In this document: positions 9,463-18,895 of the stretch, in pieces
Layout: every line of letters starts with the position of its first letter
How positions within the stretch are numbered: position 1 is the first letter of the stretch
Assembly (NCBI RefSeq): GCF_946480385.1
Contig: NZ_CAMLJP010000015.1
Coordinates: 1-64,000, forward strand
Origin: an uncultured Azospirillum sp.
GTDB taxonomy: Bacteria; Pseudomonadota; Alphaproteobacteria; Azospirillales; Azospirillaceae
Length of the DNA: 64,000 nucleotides
Reading direction: 5' to 3'
Program-made: the position numbers and the translations under genes
The notes under the pieces: model-generated
Told to the model about the DNA's origin: nothing
Database searches by the model: none
What the model saw: the letters and a program-made list of their open reading frames with translations, nothing else

Positions 9463-10476
9463 TCACAGCCACCCCATCCGCCGGAAGCGGACATACAGCG
9501 CGGCGCAGACCGCGACGATCACCACCAGCACCGCCGGGTAGCCGTAGCGCCAGTGAAGCTCCGGCATATGCTCGAAGTTCATGCCGTACAGGCCGGCAAC
9601 GGCCGTCGGCACGGCGAGGATGGCGGCCCAGGCGGCCAGCTTGCGCGTCACGTCGTTCTGCCGCGCCGACGCCAGGATCATACTGGTTTCGAAGGCGAAG
9701 GACAGCACCTCGCGCAGCGAGCCGATCTGCTCGTTGACGCGGATCACATGGTCCTGCACGTCGCGGTAATAGGGGCGGATCGCCGGGTCGATCATCGGCA
9801 GGTCGAAGCGCTCCAGCCGCGAGCAGACCTCCAGCAGGGGCGAGGCATTGCGGCGCAGCTTCTCCAGGTCGCGGCGCAGCTGGTGGATGCACTCGATCTC
9901 CGCCATGCTGGGCGGGCGGGCGATCAGCAGGGCGTCCAGCTCGTCCGCCGTGGCGGCCATCTGGTCCACCACCGGGAAGTAACAATCCACCACATAATCC
10001 ATGATGGTGTAGACGATGAAGTCCTCGCCATGCTTCAGCAGATGCGGCGCGCTTTCCGCCCGTGCCCGCACCGGCGAATAGCTGGTCGATGCGCCGTGCC
10101 GCACGGTGACGACATAGCCGCGGCCGGCGAAGACATGGGTCTCCCCCAGCACCAGCTCGCCTTTTTCCAGGCGGGCGGTGCGCAGGACCATGAACAGGCT
10201 TTCGCCATAGATGTCCACCTTCGGCCGCTGGTGGGCGTGCAGCGCGTCCTCCACCGCCAGTTCATGCAGGCCGAACTGCTGCTTCACCTCCATCAGCAGC
10301 GCCTCGTCCGGCTCCCACAGCCCGATCCAGACGAAGTGGCCTTCTTTCGCGGCCCAGGCGCCGGCCTCGGCAATCGGCACGTCGGCGATGCGCCGGCCCT
10401 CGCAATAGGCGGCGCTCGCCACCACCGCGTTGTGGGGGGCGGAATGGGCGGGAGAGGGGTCGGGCGGCAGCGTCAT
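9463..10476 (-). CDS. corA: CorA-family divalent cation channel
   Basis: Pentameric Mg2+/Co2+ (or Zn2+) channel of the inner membrane. The 337-residue protein has a long cytoplasmic N-terminal domain and two C-terminal transmembrane helices; the selectivity motif YGMNFEHMPE at the end of TM1 is canonical (GMN). The extreme C terminus is basic (RFRRMGWL) as expected for a CorA tail. ATG at 10476 has no clear ribosome binding site. Substrate specificity within CorA/ZntB cannot be decided from motif alone, but the EHMPE loop favours Mg2+/Co2+. Confidence 0.93.
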   Translation of the reverse strand: MTLPPDPSPAHSAPHNAVVASAAYCEGRRIADVPIAEAGAWAAKEGHFVWIGLWEPDEALLMEVKQQFGLHELAVEDALHAHQRPKVDIYGESLFMVLRTARLEKGELVLGETHVFAGRGYVVTVRHGASTSYSPVRARAESAPHLLKHGEDFIVYTIMDYVVDCYFPVVDQMAATADELDALLIARPPSMAEIECIHQLRRDLEKLRRNASPLLEVCSRLERFDLPMIDPAIRPYYRDVQDHVIRVNEQIGSLREVLSFAFETSMILASARQNDVTRKLAAWAAILAVPTAVAGLYGMNFEHMPELHWRYGYPAVLVVIVAVCAALYVRFRRMGWL

Positions 10477-10627
10477 GGAAGAGAAAACCGGATGGAAGGC
10501 GGCAGGTCGGCGTCACTCTAAAGAGGTTCCCCGGCAGCGTCGACGGATCCGGCGGCACCGCTCGGGCTGACCGGCCGCCTCAGGCGTTGTTCCTGCCAAG
10601 GACCAGCTTCGGGAGAGGGGAAGGGCG

Positions 10628-11137
10628 ATGTTCCAGTCGGCGGCGCGCGGAATGTATCTGCTGGCGGCGGTGACGCTCAGCCTGTTCTCGCTGCTGTTCA
10701 TCGGCCTGTCCGCCCTGACGGTGTTCGAAGGGATGGTGGCGCTGGACAGTGCCCTCCTGACCTCCGCGATGCTGGAGGGGGTGGGGATGATCGTGCTGGC
10801 CATCGCCGTGTTCGAGATCGCCAAATACCTCTACGAGGAGGAGATCGTCCGTGAACGCGAACTGCGCCGCGCCGACGAGGCCCGCCGCACCCTGACCAAG
10901 TTCCTGACCACCATCATCATCGCCGCCAGCCTGGAAGGGCTGGTTCTGGTGTTCGAGGCGCGCACCAGCGAGATTTCCGGCATCGTCTATCCGGTGATGC
11001 TGCTGGGGGTGGTCACGCTGCTGGTGGTCGGGCTGGGCGCCTTCCAATGGCTGGCGCGCCGGGCCGAGAGCATCCATGTCGACCCCCGGGCCTCCGAAGC
11101 CGACGAGGCGGAGGAGGACAAGCGGCCGGATGCATAG
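10628..11137 (+). CDS. Hypothetical four-helix membrane protein
   Basis: A 169-residue integral membrane protein with four hydrophobic segments at about residues 8-30, 40-62, 88-107 and 116-141 and an acidic, polar C-terminal tail (ASEADEAEEDKRPDA). A charged amphipathic stretch (EEEIVRERELRRADEARR) separates TM2 and TM3. It is preceded by a good ribosome binding site (GAGAGGGGAAGGG just upstream). It is divergent from corA, with 151 bp between them, and no enzymatic motif is visible. Function unknown. Confidence 0.75.
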   Translation: MFQSAARGMYLLAAVTLSLFSLLFIGLSALTVFEGMVALDSALLTSAMLEGVGMIVLAIAVFEIAKYLYEEEIVRERELRRADEARRTLTKFLTTIIIAASLEGLVLVFEARTSEISGIVYPVMLLGVVTLLVVGLGAFQWLARRAESIHVDPRASEADEAEEDKRPDA

Positions 11138-11263
11138 GCCGACATGGCGGGATTCCGGCTCCGGCCTGTCCGCCTATGGCCATGCCGCCTTTTGCCACAA
11201 TTGACCCGCCCATACTGCCTGCGCCAAGCTTGCCGCCGTCCAAGGTGGTGAGGGAGATCGGGC

Positions 11264-12175
11264 ATGGCCCGCGATACGGGCACTTACACGGCCGTCTACG
11301 GCTTTCCGGAATCGGCTGACGCCGCGCGCCGTCTCGCCCAGGTGCTCGACATCCCCTGCCACATCGCCGAGCTGCACCGCTTCCCCGACGGCGAAAGCCT
11401 CGTCCGCCTGCCGGAGCCGGTGGAGCGCGCCATCGTCTACCGCTCGCTCGACCGGCCGAACGACAAGCTGGTGGAGCTGACCCTCGCCGCCTCGGTCCTG
11501 CGGCGCCAGGGGGCGACCGACCTCTGTCTGGTGGCGCCCTACATGGCCTACATGCGTCAGGACGCAATCTTCAAGCCAGGCGAGCCGGTCAGCCAGACGG
11601 TGGTCGGCGAGTGGCTCGGCCGCTGCTTCGACCGCTTCGTCTGCGTCGAGCCGCATCTGCACCGCACCCACACGCTGGACGAGGTGTTCGTCGGCCGCCC
11701 CTCCATCGCGCTGAGCGGCGCCGCGCCCATCGCCGCGCATCTGCGGACCGCCGGCGTGGCCCCCGGCACCGTCATCATCGGTCCCGACGAGGAATCCGCC
11801 CCGCTGGTGGAGGCGGTGGCCGGGCCGCTCGGCCTCACCGGCATCGTCGGCCGCAAGGAGCGGCGCGGCGACCGCGACGTGACGGTGGCGCTTCCTCCCG
11901 ACGCGCCGATCCATGGCCGGCCGGTGGTGATCGTCGACGATGTCATCAGCTCCGGCGAGACGATCTTCTCCTGCGCCCGCGCGGCACGGGTGCTGGGGGC
12001 GGAGCGGGTGCAGGTCTACGGCGTCCACGCCCTGTTCAGCGACGTCGTCGCCGAACGCTTCACCGCGGAAGGTCTCGCTCGCCCGCTGTCCTGCGACGGC
12101 GTGCCGCATCCGTCCAACGCCCTTTCCCTCAGCGGCCTGATCGCAGACGCCATCAAGTCATTCGTAGGCGAATGA
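11264..12175 (+). CDS. Ribose-phosphate pyrophosphokinase-like protein
   Basis: Likely makes or uses PRPP from ribose 5-phosphate and ATP. The 303-residue protein has the Prs-type N-terminal FPDGES segment, PYMAYMRQD in place of the PYFxYARQD loop, and the PRPP-binding motif VVIVDDVISSGET. It departs from canonical Prs in the catalytic flexible loop (KERRGDRDV) and in the ATP-loop region (EPHLHRTHT), features closer to archaeal-type PRPP synthetases. It is therefore probably a second, non-housekeeping enzyme. AGGGAG ribosome binding site at 11251. Adenine phosphoribosyltransferase, a PRPP consumer, lies elsewhere in the window. Confidence 0.8.
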   Translation: MARDTGTYTAVYGFPESADAARRLAQVLDIPCHIAELHRFPDGESLVRLPEPVERAIVYRSLDRPNDKLVELTLAASVLRRQGATDLCLVAPYMAYMRQDAIFKPGEPVSQTVVGEWLGRCFDRFVCVEPHLHRTHTLDEVFVGRPSIALSGAAPIAAHLRTAGVAPGTVIIGPDEESAPLVEAVAGPLGLTGIVGRKERRGDRDVTVALPPDAPIHGRPVVIVDDVISSGETIFSCARAARVLGAERVQVYGVHALFSDVVAERFTAEGLARPLSCDGVPHPSNALSLSGLIADAIKSFVGE

Positions 12176-12200
12176 AAGTAAAGCGGGTGCGACCATTATG

Positions 12201-12245
12201 CCCGCCCTTTTGCCGTCCTCCGGCGGATTCTATGCCGAGGGCGGG
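12201..12245 (+). terminator. Possible terminator hairpin after PRPP synthetase-like gene
   Basis: CCCGCCC at 12201-12207 pairs with GGGCGGG at 12239-12245, with an inner GCCG/CGGC hairpin, and is followed by TTGCCTTTTA. The loop is long, so the prediction is moderate. Confidence 0.4.
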
Positions 12246-12273
12246 TTGCCTTTTATGACAATTTTTATATAAC
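12246..12273 (+). promoter_or_regulatory. Putative sigma-70 promoter of the globin chemoreceptor
   Basis: TTGCCT (12246-12251) and TATAAC (12268-12273) are separated by 16 bp in an unusually AT-rich patch; the transcript would start near 12280, about 57 nt before the ATG at 12337. Confidence 0.4.
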
Positions 12274-12336
12274 TGTCGCTGATCCGATGCGGCGTCATGC
12301 TGATTGTGCGCCGCATCATCTGTATGGGTGGGCGAC

Positions 12337-14088
12337 ATGGCGGGCAATGGGCGGACGGACGGGCGGATGGGGGCCGATGCGGGCTTCTTCGGGCTCGAGG
12401 CGGAGGAGCGCGGGCTTCTGGCCAGCATGGGGCGGCTGATCGACCGCAGCCTGCCGGACCTGTCGGAGCGCTTCTATGCCCACCTGTCCCGCTGGCCGGA
12501 AACCCGCGCCCTGCTGCAGGCCCATGGCGATCTGTCCGGGCTGAAGCGCCGGCAGGCCGATCACTGGCGCCTGATGTTCCAGGATGCCGGCTCGCCCGAG
12601 CATGAGGCGCGCTGCCGCGCCGCCGGGGAGGCGCACAGCCGCATCGGGCTGGAGTCCTCCTGGTACATCGGCGCCTATGGCGTGGTGCTCAGCGACCTGC
12701 TGGCTCTGATCCAGGGGGCGCTGCGCTGGCGCCCGGCCACGGCGCGGCGCGCGGTGGCGGCGGTGGCCCGCGCCGTTTCCTTCGACATGGACCGGACGTT
12801 GGCGGGGTACGGCCTGCCGGCGGCGGGTGCGGGCGGGCAGGGCTGCAACCGTGCGCTGGGCGACTTCGCGTCGTCGCTGATGGACCGGACCATCGAGGTG
12901 GCGATGGCGATCAACGACGCGGCGGTCGCCAATGCCCAGATGGTCGGCCAGCTGCGCGCGGTCGATCACGAATCCCAAGGCATCGCCGCCGCGACCGAGG
13001 AGACGGTCACCGGCATCCAGGAGATCTGGGCGCGCAGCCGCGACGTCGCCGCCCTGGCCGGGCAGGCGCAGGTGGTGACCGCCGACGGCGGCCGCACCGT
13101 GCAGGAGGCGGTCGTCCGCATGGAACAGATCGCCGGCGCGGTGGAAGGCGCGGCGATGCGGGTCGGCGAACTGTCGGTCGCCTCCGAACGCATCGCGGAG
13201 ATCGTCTCCACCATCGAGGCGATCGCCAAGCAGACCAACCTTCTCGCTCTCAACGCCACCATCGAGGCGGCGCGCGCCGGAGAGGCCGGCAAGGGTTTCG
13301 CCGTCGTGGCGAGCGAGGTGAAGAACCTGTCCAACCAGACCGCCCGCGCGACCGAGGACATCCGCCTGCGCATCGATTCCCTGAAGGCGGAAATGGGCGC
13401 CATCGTCGCCTCGATGGAGGACGGCACCCGTGCCGTCGCCGCCGGGCAGGCGGCGATCCGCGCGGTCAGCGAACGCATGACCGACATCGGCGACCATATC
13501 GGCCGCACCGAACAGCGCATGTCCGACATCGCCAGCATCCTGACCCAGCAGTCGGCCGCCGCCAACCAGGTGGCCTCCGGCACCTCCCGCATCGCCGAGA
13601 GCAGCGCGTCGAACAGCGCCGCCATCCTGCGCAGCGTCCAGGCGACGCGCGGCGTCGAGACGCTGCTGGGCAACCAGCTGAAGCAGCTGATGGAACAGGA
13701 CATCCCCGGCAAGATCGTCAAGATCGCCAAGGTCGACCACGTCATCTGGAAGAAGCGGCTGGCCGACATGCTGGTCGGGCTGGAGACCCTGCGTCCGGAC
13801 GAGCTGGCGAGCCACGAGGCCTGCCGGCTGGGCAAATGGTATTACGGCCCGTCGGCGATGGCCTACCGCGCCCATTCGGCCTTCGTCCGGCTGGAGGACC
13901 CGCACCGCCGGGTCCACGACCACGGCAAGGCCGCCGCCCGCGCCTTCACCAATGGCGACATGGACCGCGCGCTGGCCGAGGTGGCGGAGGTGGAGCGCGC
14001 CTCCCAGGAGGTGATCGCCCTGCTCGACGAGCTCGACAAGGCCGGGCTGGCGGGCGGTGCGACGCCGGCCGCGGCCGTGGGCTTCTGA
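12337..14088 (+). CDS. Globin-coupled methyl-accepting chemotaxis protein with C-terminal CZB domain
   Basis: Soluble chemoreceptor of about 583 residues. The N-terminal protoglobin domain (about 15-165) has the proximal haem His in [17 protein letters not shown] (H100), so it should bind O2. Heptad-rich signalling helices follow, with the MCP hairpin tip [19 protein letters not shown] and [15 protein letters not shown]. The last ~110 residues form a chemoreceptor zinc-binding domain: [23 protein letters not shown] and the final HRRVHDHG contribute the expected Cys and His ligands. There are no transmembrane segments. The start at ATG 12337 follows a GGTGGG ribosome binding site; a TTG 33 bp upstream is in frame. 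It probably couples aerotaxis with zinc or oxidant sensing through CheA/CheW. Confidence 0.93.
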   Translation: MAGNGRTDGRMGADAGFFGLEAEERGLLASMGRLIDRSLPDLSERFYAHLSRWPETRALLQAHGDLSGLKRRQADHWRLMFQDAGSPEHEARCRAAGEAHSRIGLESSWYIGAYGVVLSDLLALIQGALRWRPATARRAVAAVARAVSFDMDRTLAGYGLPAAGAGGQGCNRALGDFASSLMDRTIEVAMAINDAAVANAQMVGQLRAVDHESQGIAAATEETVTGIQEIWARSRDVAALAGQAQVVTADGGRTVQEAVVRMEQIAGAVEGAAMRVGELSVASERIAEIVSTIEAIAKQTNLLALNATIEAARAGEAGKGFAVVASEVKNLSNQTARATEDIRLRIDSLKAEMGAIVASMEDGTRAVAAGQAAIRAVSERMTDIGDHIGRTEQRMSDIASILTQQSAAANQVASGTSRIAESSASNSAAILRSVQATRGVETLLGNQLKQLMEQDIPGKIVKIAKVDHVIWKKRLADMLVGLETLRPDELASHEACRLGKWYYGPSAMAYRAHSAFVRLEDPHRRVHDHGKAAARAFTNGDMDRALAEVAEVERASQEVIALLDELDKAGLAGGATPAAAVGF

Positions 14089-14225
14089 CCGGGGCAGCCG
14101 GTAACACTAACGATCGGGGAAGGAACTGGTGTAGTCTGGCGGGGCAGCCGCCACGGGAGGCGGTCCGGTGTTGGCGAAGCGGTGATGGCGATGCGCGGGA
14201 GCGGTCCGTTGAGCGGAGGCGTGTG

Positions 14226-14732
14226 ATGTCGAAGGTGACGGACGTCGTGCTTCGGATGGCGCGCAAGCTGACCGAGGACATCGCCGCCCTGGGCCGCCTG
14301 CGCGCCGCCGGAAAGCCGAAGACCTTTCCGCGCTTCCGCGAGATCCGGGCGGCCTATCTGGACATCCAGGGGCTGATCTTCTCGATCCAGGAACGGCTGG
14401 AGCCCGCCGGGAAGGAGCTGCCGCCGAACTTCCCGCAATGGGTGACCCGGCAGAAGCTGAGCGCCATCGCCATCTTCACCGACATCAGCCATTCCTTCGT
14501 CAGCGACCCGCCGCTGGCGCTGACCGCCTCGCTGGGGGCGTTCGACGTGCTGGTGGCGGAGCAGAAGGCCTTCAACGAAACGCTGCACACCTTCGACACC
14601 ATGCTGATGGAAGCCGGCATCGACGACAGGATGGCCGACGAACTGGACGCCACCCGCACCAAGATCGAGCAGATCCTGGGCATGATCGAACAGCTGCTGC
14701 TGACCAGCCCGAAGATCCTAGAGGAGTTCTGA
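14226..14732 (+). CDS. Hypothetical helical protein coupled to a GGDEF-EAL gene
   Basis: Unrecognised 168-residue, mostly alpha-helical soluble protein without signal or membrane segment. The ATG at 14226 follows a GCGGAGGCG ribosome binding site. Its TGA stop overlaps the ATG of the downstream CHASE-GGDEF-EAL gene by one base (TGATG), so translation is probably coupled and the two products may work together. C-terminal residues 105-165 have a coiled-coil character (EQKAFNETLHTF, ELDATRTKIEQIL). A larger in-frame extension upstream overlaps the chemoreceptor gene and is discounted. Confidence 0.7.
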   Translation: MSKVTDVVLRMARKLTEDIAALGRLRAAGKPKTFPRFREIRAAYLDIQGLIFSIQERLEPAGKELPPNFPQWVTRQKLSAIAIFTDISHSFVSDPPLALTASLGAFDVLVAEQKAFNETLHTFDTMLMEAGIDDRMADELDATRTKIEQILGMIEQLLLTSPKILEEF

Positions 14733-17548
14733 TGCCGGAGCCGGCAGCCGATCCCAAGGCCGCTCCCACCGCGGACAGCCCGCCGGCCGCCGGTTCGGAA
14801 CCCTCCTTTCGTCGCTTCCTTCACAATCTCAATTTGCCGGTGGCCGTTCCCGTTCTGGCTTTGATTGCCGGTGCGGGCCTGTCCGTTCTGGCCATGCTCT
14901 ATTCCGGCGGCCAGCTGCACCGGGAGGAGGAGCATCGCTTCGCAGCAAGGGTCGAGGAAATCCACGGCCAGCTGGCCGACCGCCTGCGGGTGTACGAACA
15001 GGTGGCGCGCAGCGCCGCCTCGCTGGTGATGACCTTCCCCGACCTGCATTGGACGCAGTGGAACCGCTTCGTCGAGGCACTGGACGTGCCGCAGCGCTAT
15101 CCCGGCATCATCTCCATCGCCTATGCCCGCGAGGTCGCGGCCGGCCGCGTCGGCGATCTGGTGGCGTCGATGCGGGCGGCCGGCCTGTCGGAGTTCCGCA
15201 TTTGGCCCGAGACGGCGGGGGCGGAGCGCGTGGTGAACATCTTCGCCGCGCCGGTCAACGAGGGGAACGCGCGCGCCATCGGCTTCGACATGATGTCGGA
15301 GGCGATCCGGCGCTCCGCCATCGAACGGGCGCGCGACAGCGGCGAGCCCGCCGCCACCCGCGCGATCACGCTGAAGATCGACGAGGCGTCCGGGGCCGGG
15401 CCCTCCTTCATCCTCTATCAGGCGACCTATCGCGGCGATCCGCTGCCGCCGTCGCTGGAGGCGCGGCGTGCCTCCTTCACCGGCGTGGTGCTGACCCCGG
15501 TCAGGATCGGCCCGCTGGTGGACGGGCTGACCGACGGGAACCGCCAGGACACCGGCATCGAGATCTACGACGTGCCGCCGGCGGATGCCGAGTTTCCGCT
15601 GTACCGCAGCCGCCGCCCGCTGGACGCCACGCCCGCCATCAGCCTGACGCGGGAACTGCCGGTCGGCGGGCGGATGTGGACCGTGCGGTACGACAGCCTA
15701 CCCGACGGCCTGTTCACCGCGCATGACTGGGTGCCCGGCGCGCTGCTGGCCGGCGGGCTGGCCCTCAGCATCGCGCTGTCGCTGGTCCTGCGCATGATGC
15801 TGGTCACCCACTCGCGCGCGGTGGAGCTGGCCGAGGAGATGACGGCCTCGCTCCGCCTGCGGGGGGCGGAACGGCAGCAGCTGTTCACCCAGGCGCCGCT
15901 GGGCATCGCGCTGGTCGGCACCGACGGGCTGGTGCTGGACTGCAATCCGGCCTTCGCCGCCGCCGCCGGCCTGCCCCGTCAGGATCTGCTCGGCACCGAC
16001 CTGCGCATGCGCTTCGGCGATCAGGCGTCGGTCTTCGCGCTGGAGGCGGCGCTGCAGGGGGAGAGCGGCAAGCTCGAATCCGACCAGCCCCTGCTGCTGG
16101 GCGGCCGGCGCAGCCATTTCAGCCTGCATTTCCAGCCGGTCACCGCCGACGGCGCGCTGAAATTCGTCCTGACCTTCGCCGAGGACATCGGCGAGAAGCG
16201 CCGGGCCGAGCAGCACATCCAGTATCTGGCCCATTTCGACGCGCTGACCGGCCTGCCCAACCGCGTCCTGCTGTACGACCGCATCGCCCAGGCCCTGCGC
16301 GAGGGGCGGCGCGACGGCACCAAGGTGGCGGTGCTGTTCATCGATCTCGACCGCTTCAAGGTCATCAACGACAGCCTGGGCCACAGCTTCGGCGACGAGG
16401 TGCTGCGCTCGGTGGCGCGCCGCCTGCAGGCGGGCCTGCGCGAATCCGACACCGTCGGCCGGCTGGGCGGCGACGAGTTCCTGATCGTCGTCCGCCGGGT
16501 GACGGAGCCGGGCGACGCCGCCCGCGTGGCGGAAAAGGTGGTGGCGCATCTGGCCAGCCCCTTCGCGGTCGGCGGCCAGAATTTCGTGGTGACGCCCAGC
16601 GTCGGCATCAGCCTCTACCCCGACGACGCCGAGGATCCCGAAGGGCTGATCCGCTGCGCCGACATCGCCATGTACCATGCCAAGGAGCAGGGCCGGAACG
16701 GCTTCCGCTTCGTCACCAAGGAGATGGGCGCCAAGTCGCGCGAGCGCATGGACCTGGAGGGCAGCCTGCGCCAGGCGATCCGCGACGGTCAGCTGTTCCT
16801 GGTCTACCAGCCCCAGGTCGACACCCTGACCGGCCGCATCGTCGGTCTGGAGGCGCTGATCCGCTGGCGCCACCCCGACGAGGGGCTGATCCTGCCCGGC
16901 CGCTTCCTGCCGGTGGCGGAGGAGACCGGTCTGGTCCTGGCGATGGGCGATTGGGTGCTGTTCGAGGCCTGCGCCCAGATCCGGCGCTGGCGCACGCACT
17001 TCGGCCTGTCGATCCCGGTGGCGGTCAACGTTTCCGGCGCCCAGTTCCGCGACGGCCAGCTGCCGGCCAAGGTCGCCCGCGCGCTGGACGCCAACGGCCT
17101 GAGCGGACCGGAGCTGGAGATCGAGGTGACGGAAAGCACGCTGATCGACGACGTCGAATCGGCGGCGGCGACCCTGGCGGCCTTGAAGCAGCGCGGAGTC
17201 CTGATCGCGCTGGACGATTTCGGCACCGGCTATTCCAGCCTCAGCTATCTGCACCGTCTGCCGATCGACAAGCTGAAGATCGACCGGTCCTTCATCCACG
17301 ATTTGTCGACCGGCGCCAGCGACGCCTCCGTCCCCCGCGCCATCGTCGGCCTGGGCCGCAGCCTGGGCCTGTCGGTGATCGCCGAGGGGGTGGAGACGCA
17401 GGAACAGCTGCAACTGCTGCGCGATCTCGCCTGCGAAAGCTACCAGGGCTTCCTGTTCAGCCGCCCCATCCCGGTCGAGGAGGTGGAGGCTCTGCTGGAG
17501 AAGATGACGGCCGTGCAGCCCCCCGTGCAGCCCGTATCGGCGGAATAG
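14732..17548 (+). CDS. CHASE-PAS-GGDEF-EAL cyclic-di-GMP enzyme
   Basis: Inner-membrane sensor of about 938 residues that makes and/or degrades c-di-GMP. Order: TM1 (about 35-57), periplasmic CHASE domain (about 85-320, with YPGIISIAYAREV), TM2 (about 335-358), PAS (about 380-485), GGDEF (active-site GGDEF intact near residue 580) and EAL (LEALIRW near 706, then EVTEST, DDFGTGYSSLSYL, KIDRSF and IAEGVET). Both catalytic signatures are intact, so a dual-function enzyme is possible. The ATG overlaps the stop of the preceding small gene by one base. CHASE domains sense small ligands; the ligand here is not predictable. Confidence 0.94.
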   Translation: MPEPAADPKAAPTADSPPAAGSEPSFRRFLHNLNLPVAVPVLALIAGAGLSVLAMLYSGGQLHREEEHRFAARVEEIHGQLADRLRVYEQVARSAASLVMTFPDLHWTQWNRFVEALDVPQRYPGIISIAYAREVAAGRVGDLVASMRAAGLSEFRIWPETAGAERVVNIFAAPVNEGNARAIGFDMMSEAIRRSAIERARDSGEPAATRAITLKIDEASGAGPSFILYQATYRGDPLPPSLEARRASFTGVVLTPVRIGPLVDGLTDGNRQDTGIEIYDVPPADAEFPLYRSRRPLDATPAISLTRELPVGGRMWTVRYDSLPDGLFTAHDWVPGALLAGGLALSIALSLVLRMMLVTHSRAVELAEEMTASLRLRGAERQQLFTQAPLGIALVGTDGLVLDCNPAFAAAAGLPRQDLLGTDLRMRFGDQASVFALEAALQGESGKLESDQPLLLGGRRSHFSLHFQPVTADGALKFVLTFAEDIGEKRRAEQHIQYLAHFDALTGLPNRVLLYDRIAQALREGRRDGTKVAVLFIDLDRFKVINDSLGHSFGDEVLRSVARRLQAGLRESDTVGRLGGDEFLIVVRRVTEPGDAARVAEKVVAHLASPFAVGGQNFVVTPSVGISLYPDDAEDPEGLIRCADIAMYHAKEQGRNGFRFVTKEMGAKSRERMDLEGSLRQAIRDGQLFLVYQPQVDTLTGRIVGLEALIRWRHPDEGLILPGRFLPVAEETGLVLAMGDWVLFEACAQIRRWRTHFGLSIPVAVNVSGAQFRDGQLPAKVARALDANGLSGPELEIEVTESTLIDDVESAAATLAALKQRGVLIALDDFGTGYSSLSYLHRLPIDKLKIDRSFIHDLSTGASDASVPRAIVGLGRSLGLSVIAEGVETQEQLQLLRDLACESYQGFLFSRPIPVEEVEALLEKMTAVQPPVQPVSAE

Positions 17549-17559
17549 GGCGCTGTGCC

Positions 17560-18192
17560 TCACTCATACACGGCGTCGCGCGGGCCGGTATCTCCCAACG
17601 CCATCTTGACGAAGGCGTCGGCCGTCAGGTCTGCGTCGAGCAGCGCGCCATGGTGGGCGAAGCGATCGCTCCGGTCGAGCCACAGCCGGTCGCACAGCGC
17701 ATCGAGCGAGCCGGAAGCGCCGGGGAAGGCCTCGTGCGACATCTCCTTGGTACAGATGAACCGATCCGCCGGGAAGGTGTCGGCACCCCATGCGGCGCGT
17801 CCGCAGCGCGCGAACTCGTGGTTCAGGAAGTCCATCTCGTTCTCATAGGCATGGGCCACCAGAAGATCCTCGCCCAGAAAGGCGAGAAGCGCGTCGGCGA
17901 TTTCGGGAAAGCGGGGCGCCGTCTTCAGGTCGGCGGGCTTGATGCCGTGCACCTTGATGGAGTCGGGATGGAGAGGGGCGTCGGGGTTGACCCGCGTCTC
18001 CCAGCTGCGCGCTTTCCTCCAGCCATCGCCCTCGCGGAGGAGTTCGAGACACCCGATTTCGATGATGATGCCGGGCTGACGCAGGCCCTTGGGCGCCTTA
18101 CGGATGTCCTGGAGGCTCGGCAGGCGCCGTCCGGTCGTCTCGATGTCGATTGCGACCAGCCGGTCACGCCCTTCCCATGGCTGCATGCTCAT
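17560..18192 (-). CDS. DEDDh 3'-5' exonuclease (DnaQ-like)
   Basis: Nuclease of the DNA polymerase III epsilon/RNase T superfamily, about 210 residues. ExoI is AIDIETTGR (Asp/Glu), ExoII is in VAHAYENEMDFLNHE, and ExoIII has the DEDDh pattern HGALLDADLTADAF. The family's HGI motif is present as KVHGIKPADL. The start is taken at ATG 18192 (or the ATG two codons later), because the frame upstream encodes a basic low-complexity extension. It lies convergent to the GGDEF-EAL gene with an 11-bp gap. As a free-standing proofreading-type exonuclease its role in repair or RNA processing is undetermined. Confidence 0.85.
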   Translation of the reverse strand: MSMQPWEGRDRLVAIDIETTGRRLPSLQDIRKAPKGLRQPGIIIEIGCLELLREGDGWRKARSWETRVNPDAPLHPDSIKVHGIKPADLKTAPRFPEIADALLAFLGEDLLVAHAYENEMDFLNHEFARCGRAAWGADTFPADRFICTKEMSHEAFPGASGSLDALCDRLWLDRSDRFAHHGALLDADLTADAFVKMALGDTGPRDAVYE

Positions 18193-18328
18193 TGAGATCC
18201 AATCTTTCTTCGGTGGAGCCACCTGTGGCACGGATGTGAAACGAGGACAACGCTCCGTCACACCGCCCAGAGTAGCATGGCGCAAGCGCCATGACCGGCG
18301 CGACCGCTGGCGAGCAAGGAGTATCGCT

Positions 18329-18697
18329 ATGAAAATTCCCGGCCCCGAGCATCCCATCACGATCATCCCCAACCCGAATCGGATCCGTGTCGTCTTCGCC
18401 GGCCGGGTCGTCGCCGAAACGGCACGCGCCCTGACGCTGACCGAGGCGAATTTGCCCATGGTCCACTATATTCCCCGCGCGGATGCCGACATGACGGCCT
18501 TCGAGCGCACGGCGCACACGACGCACTGCCCTTACAAGGGGGATGCCGCTTACTACAGCCTGCGCGTGGGTGACCGCGTCGCGGTCAACGCTGTCTGGAC
18601 CTACGAGACTCCCTATCCCGCCGTGGCGGCCATCCGCGACCATTTGGCGTTCTATCCGGACCGCGTCGATTGCATCGAAGAGCACGCGGCCCCATAG
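18329..18697 (+). CDS. DUF427 family protein
   Basis: A 122-residue protein of the small DUF427 family: PNPNRIRVVFAGRVVAET followed by LTEANLPMVHYIPRADADM, the CPYKGDAAYYSL core and a C-terminal AFYPDRVDCIE. The core HCPYKG...W motif is highly characteristic; no biochemical function is firmly established. Good AAGGAG ribosome binding site (18316-18321) before ATG 18329. It is divergent from the DEDDh exonuclease and is the last gene before the lower-GC patch. Confidence 0.88.
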   Translation: MKIPGPEHPITIIPNPNRIRVVFAGRVVAETARALTLTEANLPMVHYIPRADADMTAFERTAHTTHCPYKGDAAYYSLRVGDRVAVNAVWTYETPYPAVAAIRDHLAFYPDRVDCIEEHAAP

Positions 18698-18895
18698 CGG
18701 AAGCCAGCGGAGGGCTCCGCATGTGGTGCGGTTCTGTTCGCTATGCCGGCTGTGTCTGCTTGTGACCCGAAGCGGACCCAAAGCGGAAGTTGGTCGCGAC
18801 CACAATATTGTCCTATGACACCATCTATAGCTGTAATCGTTCGGGGAAAAATCTCATGCTGGTAACGTTCAAGCTATTGATCGGTAAGTTGTCTT

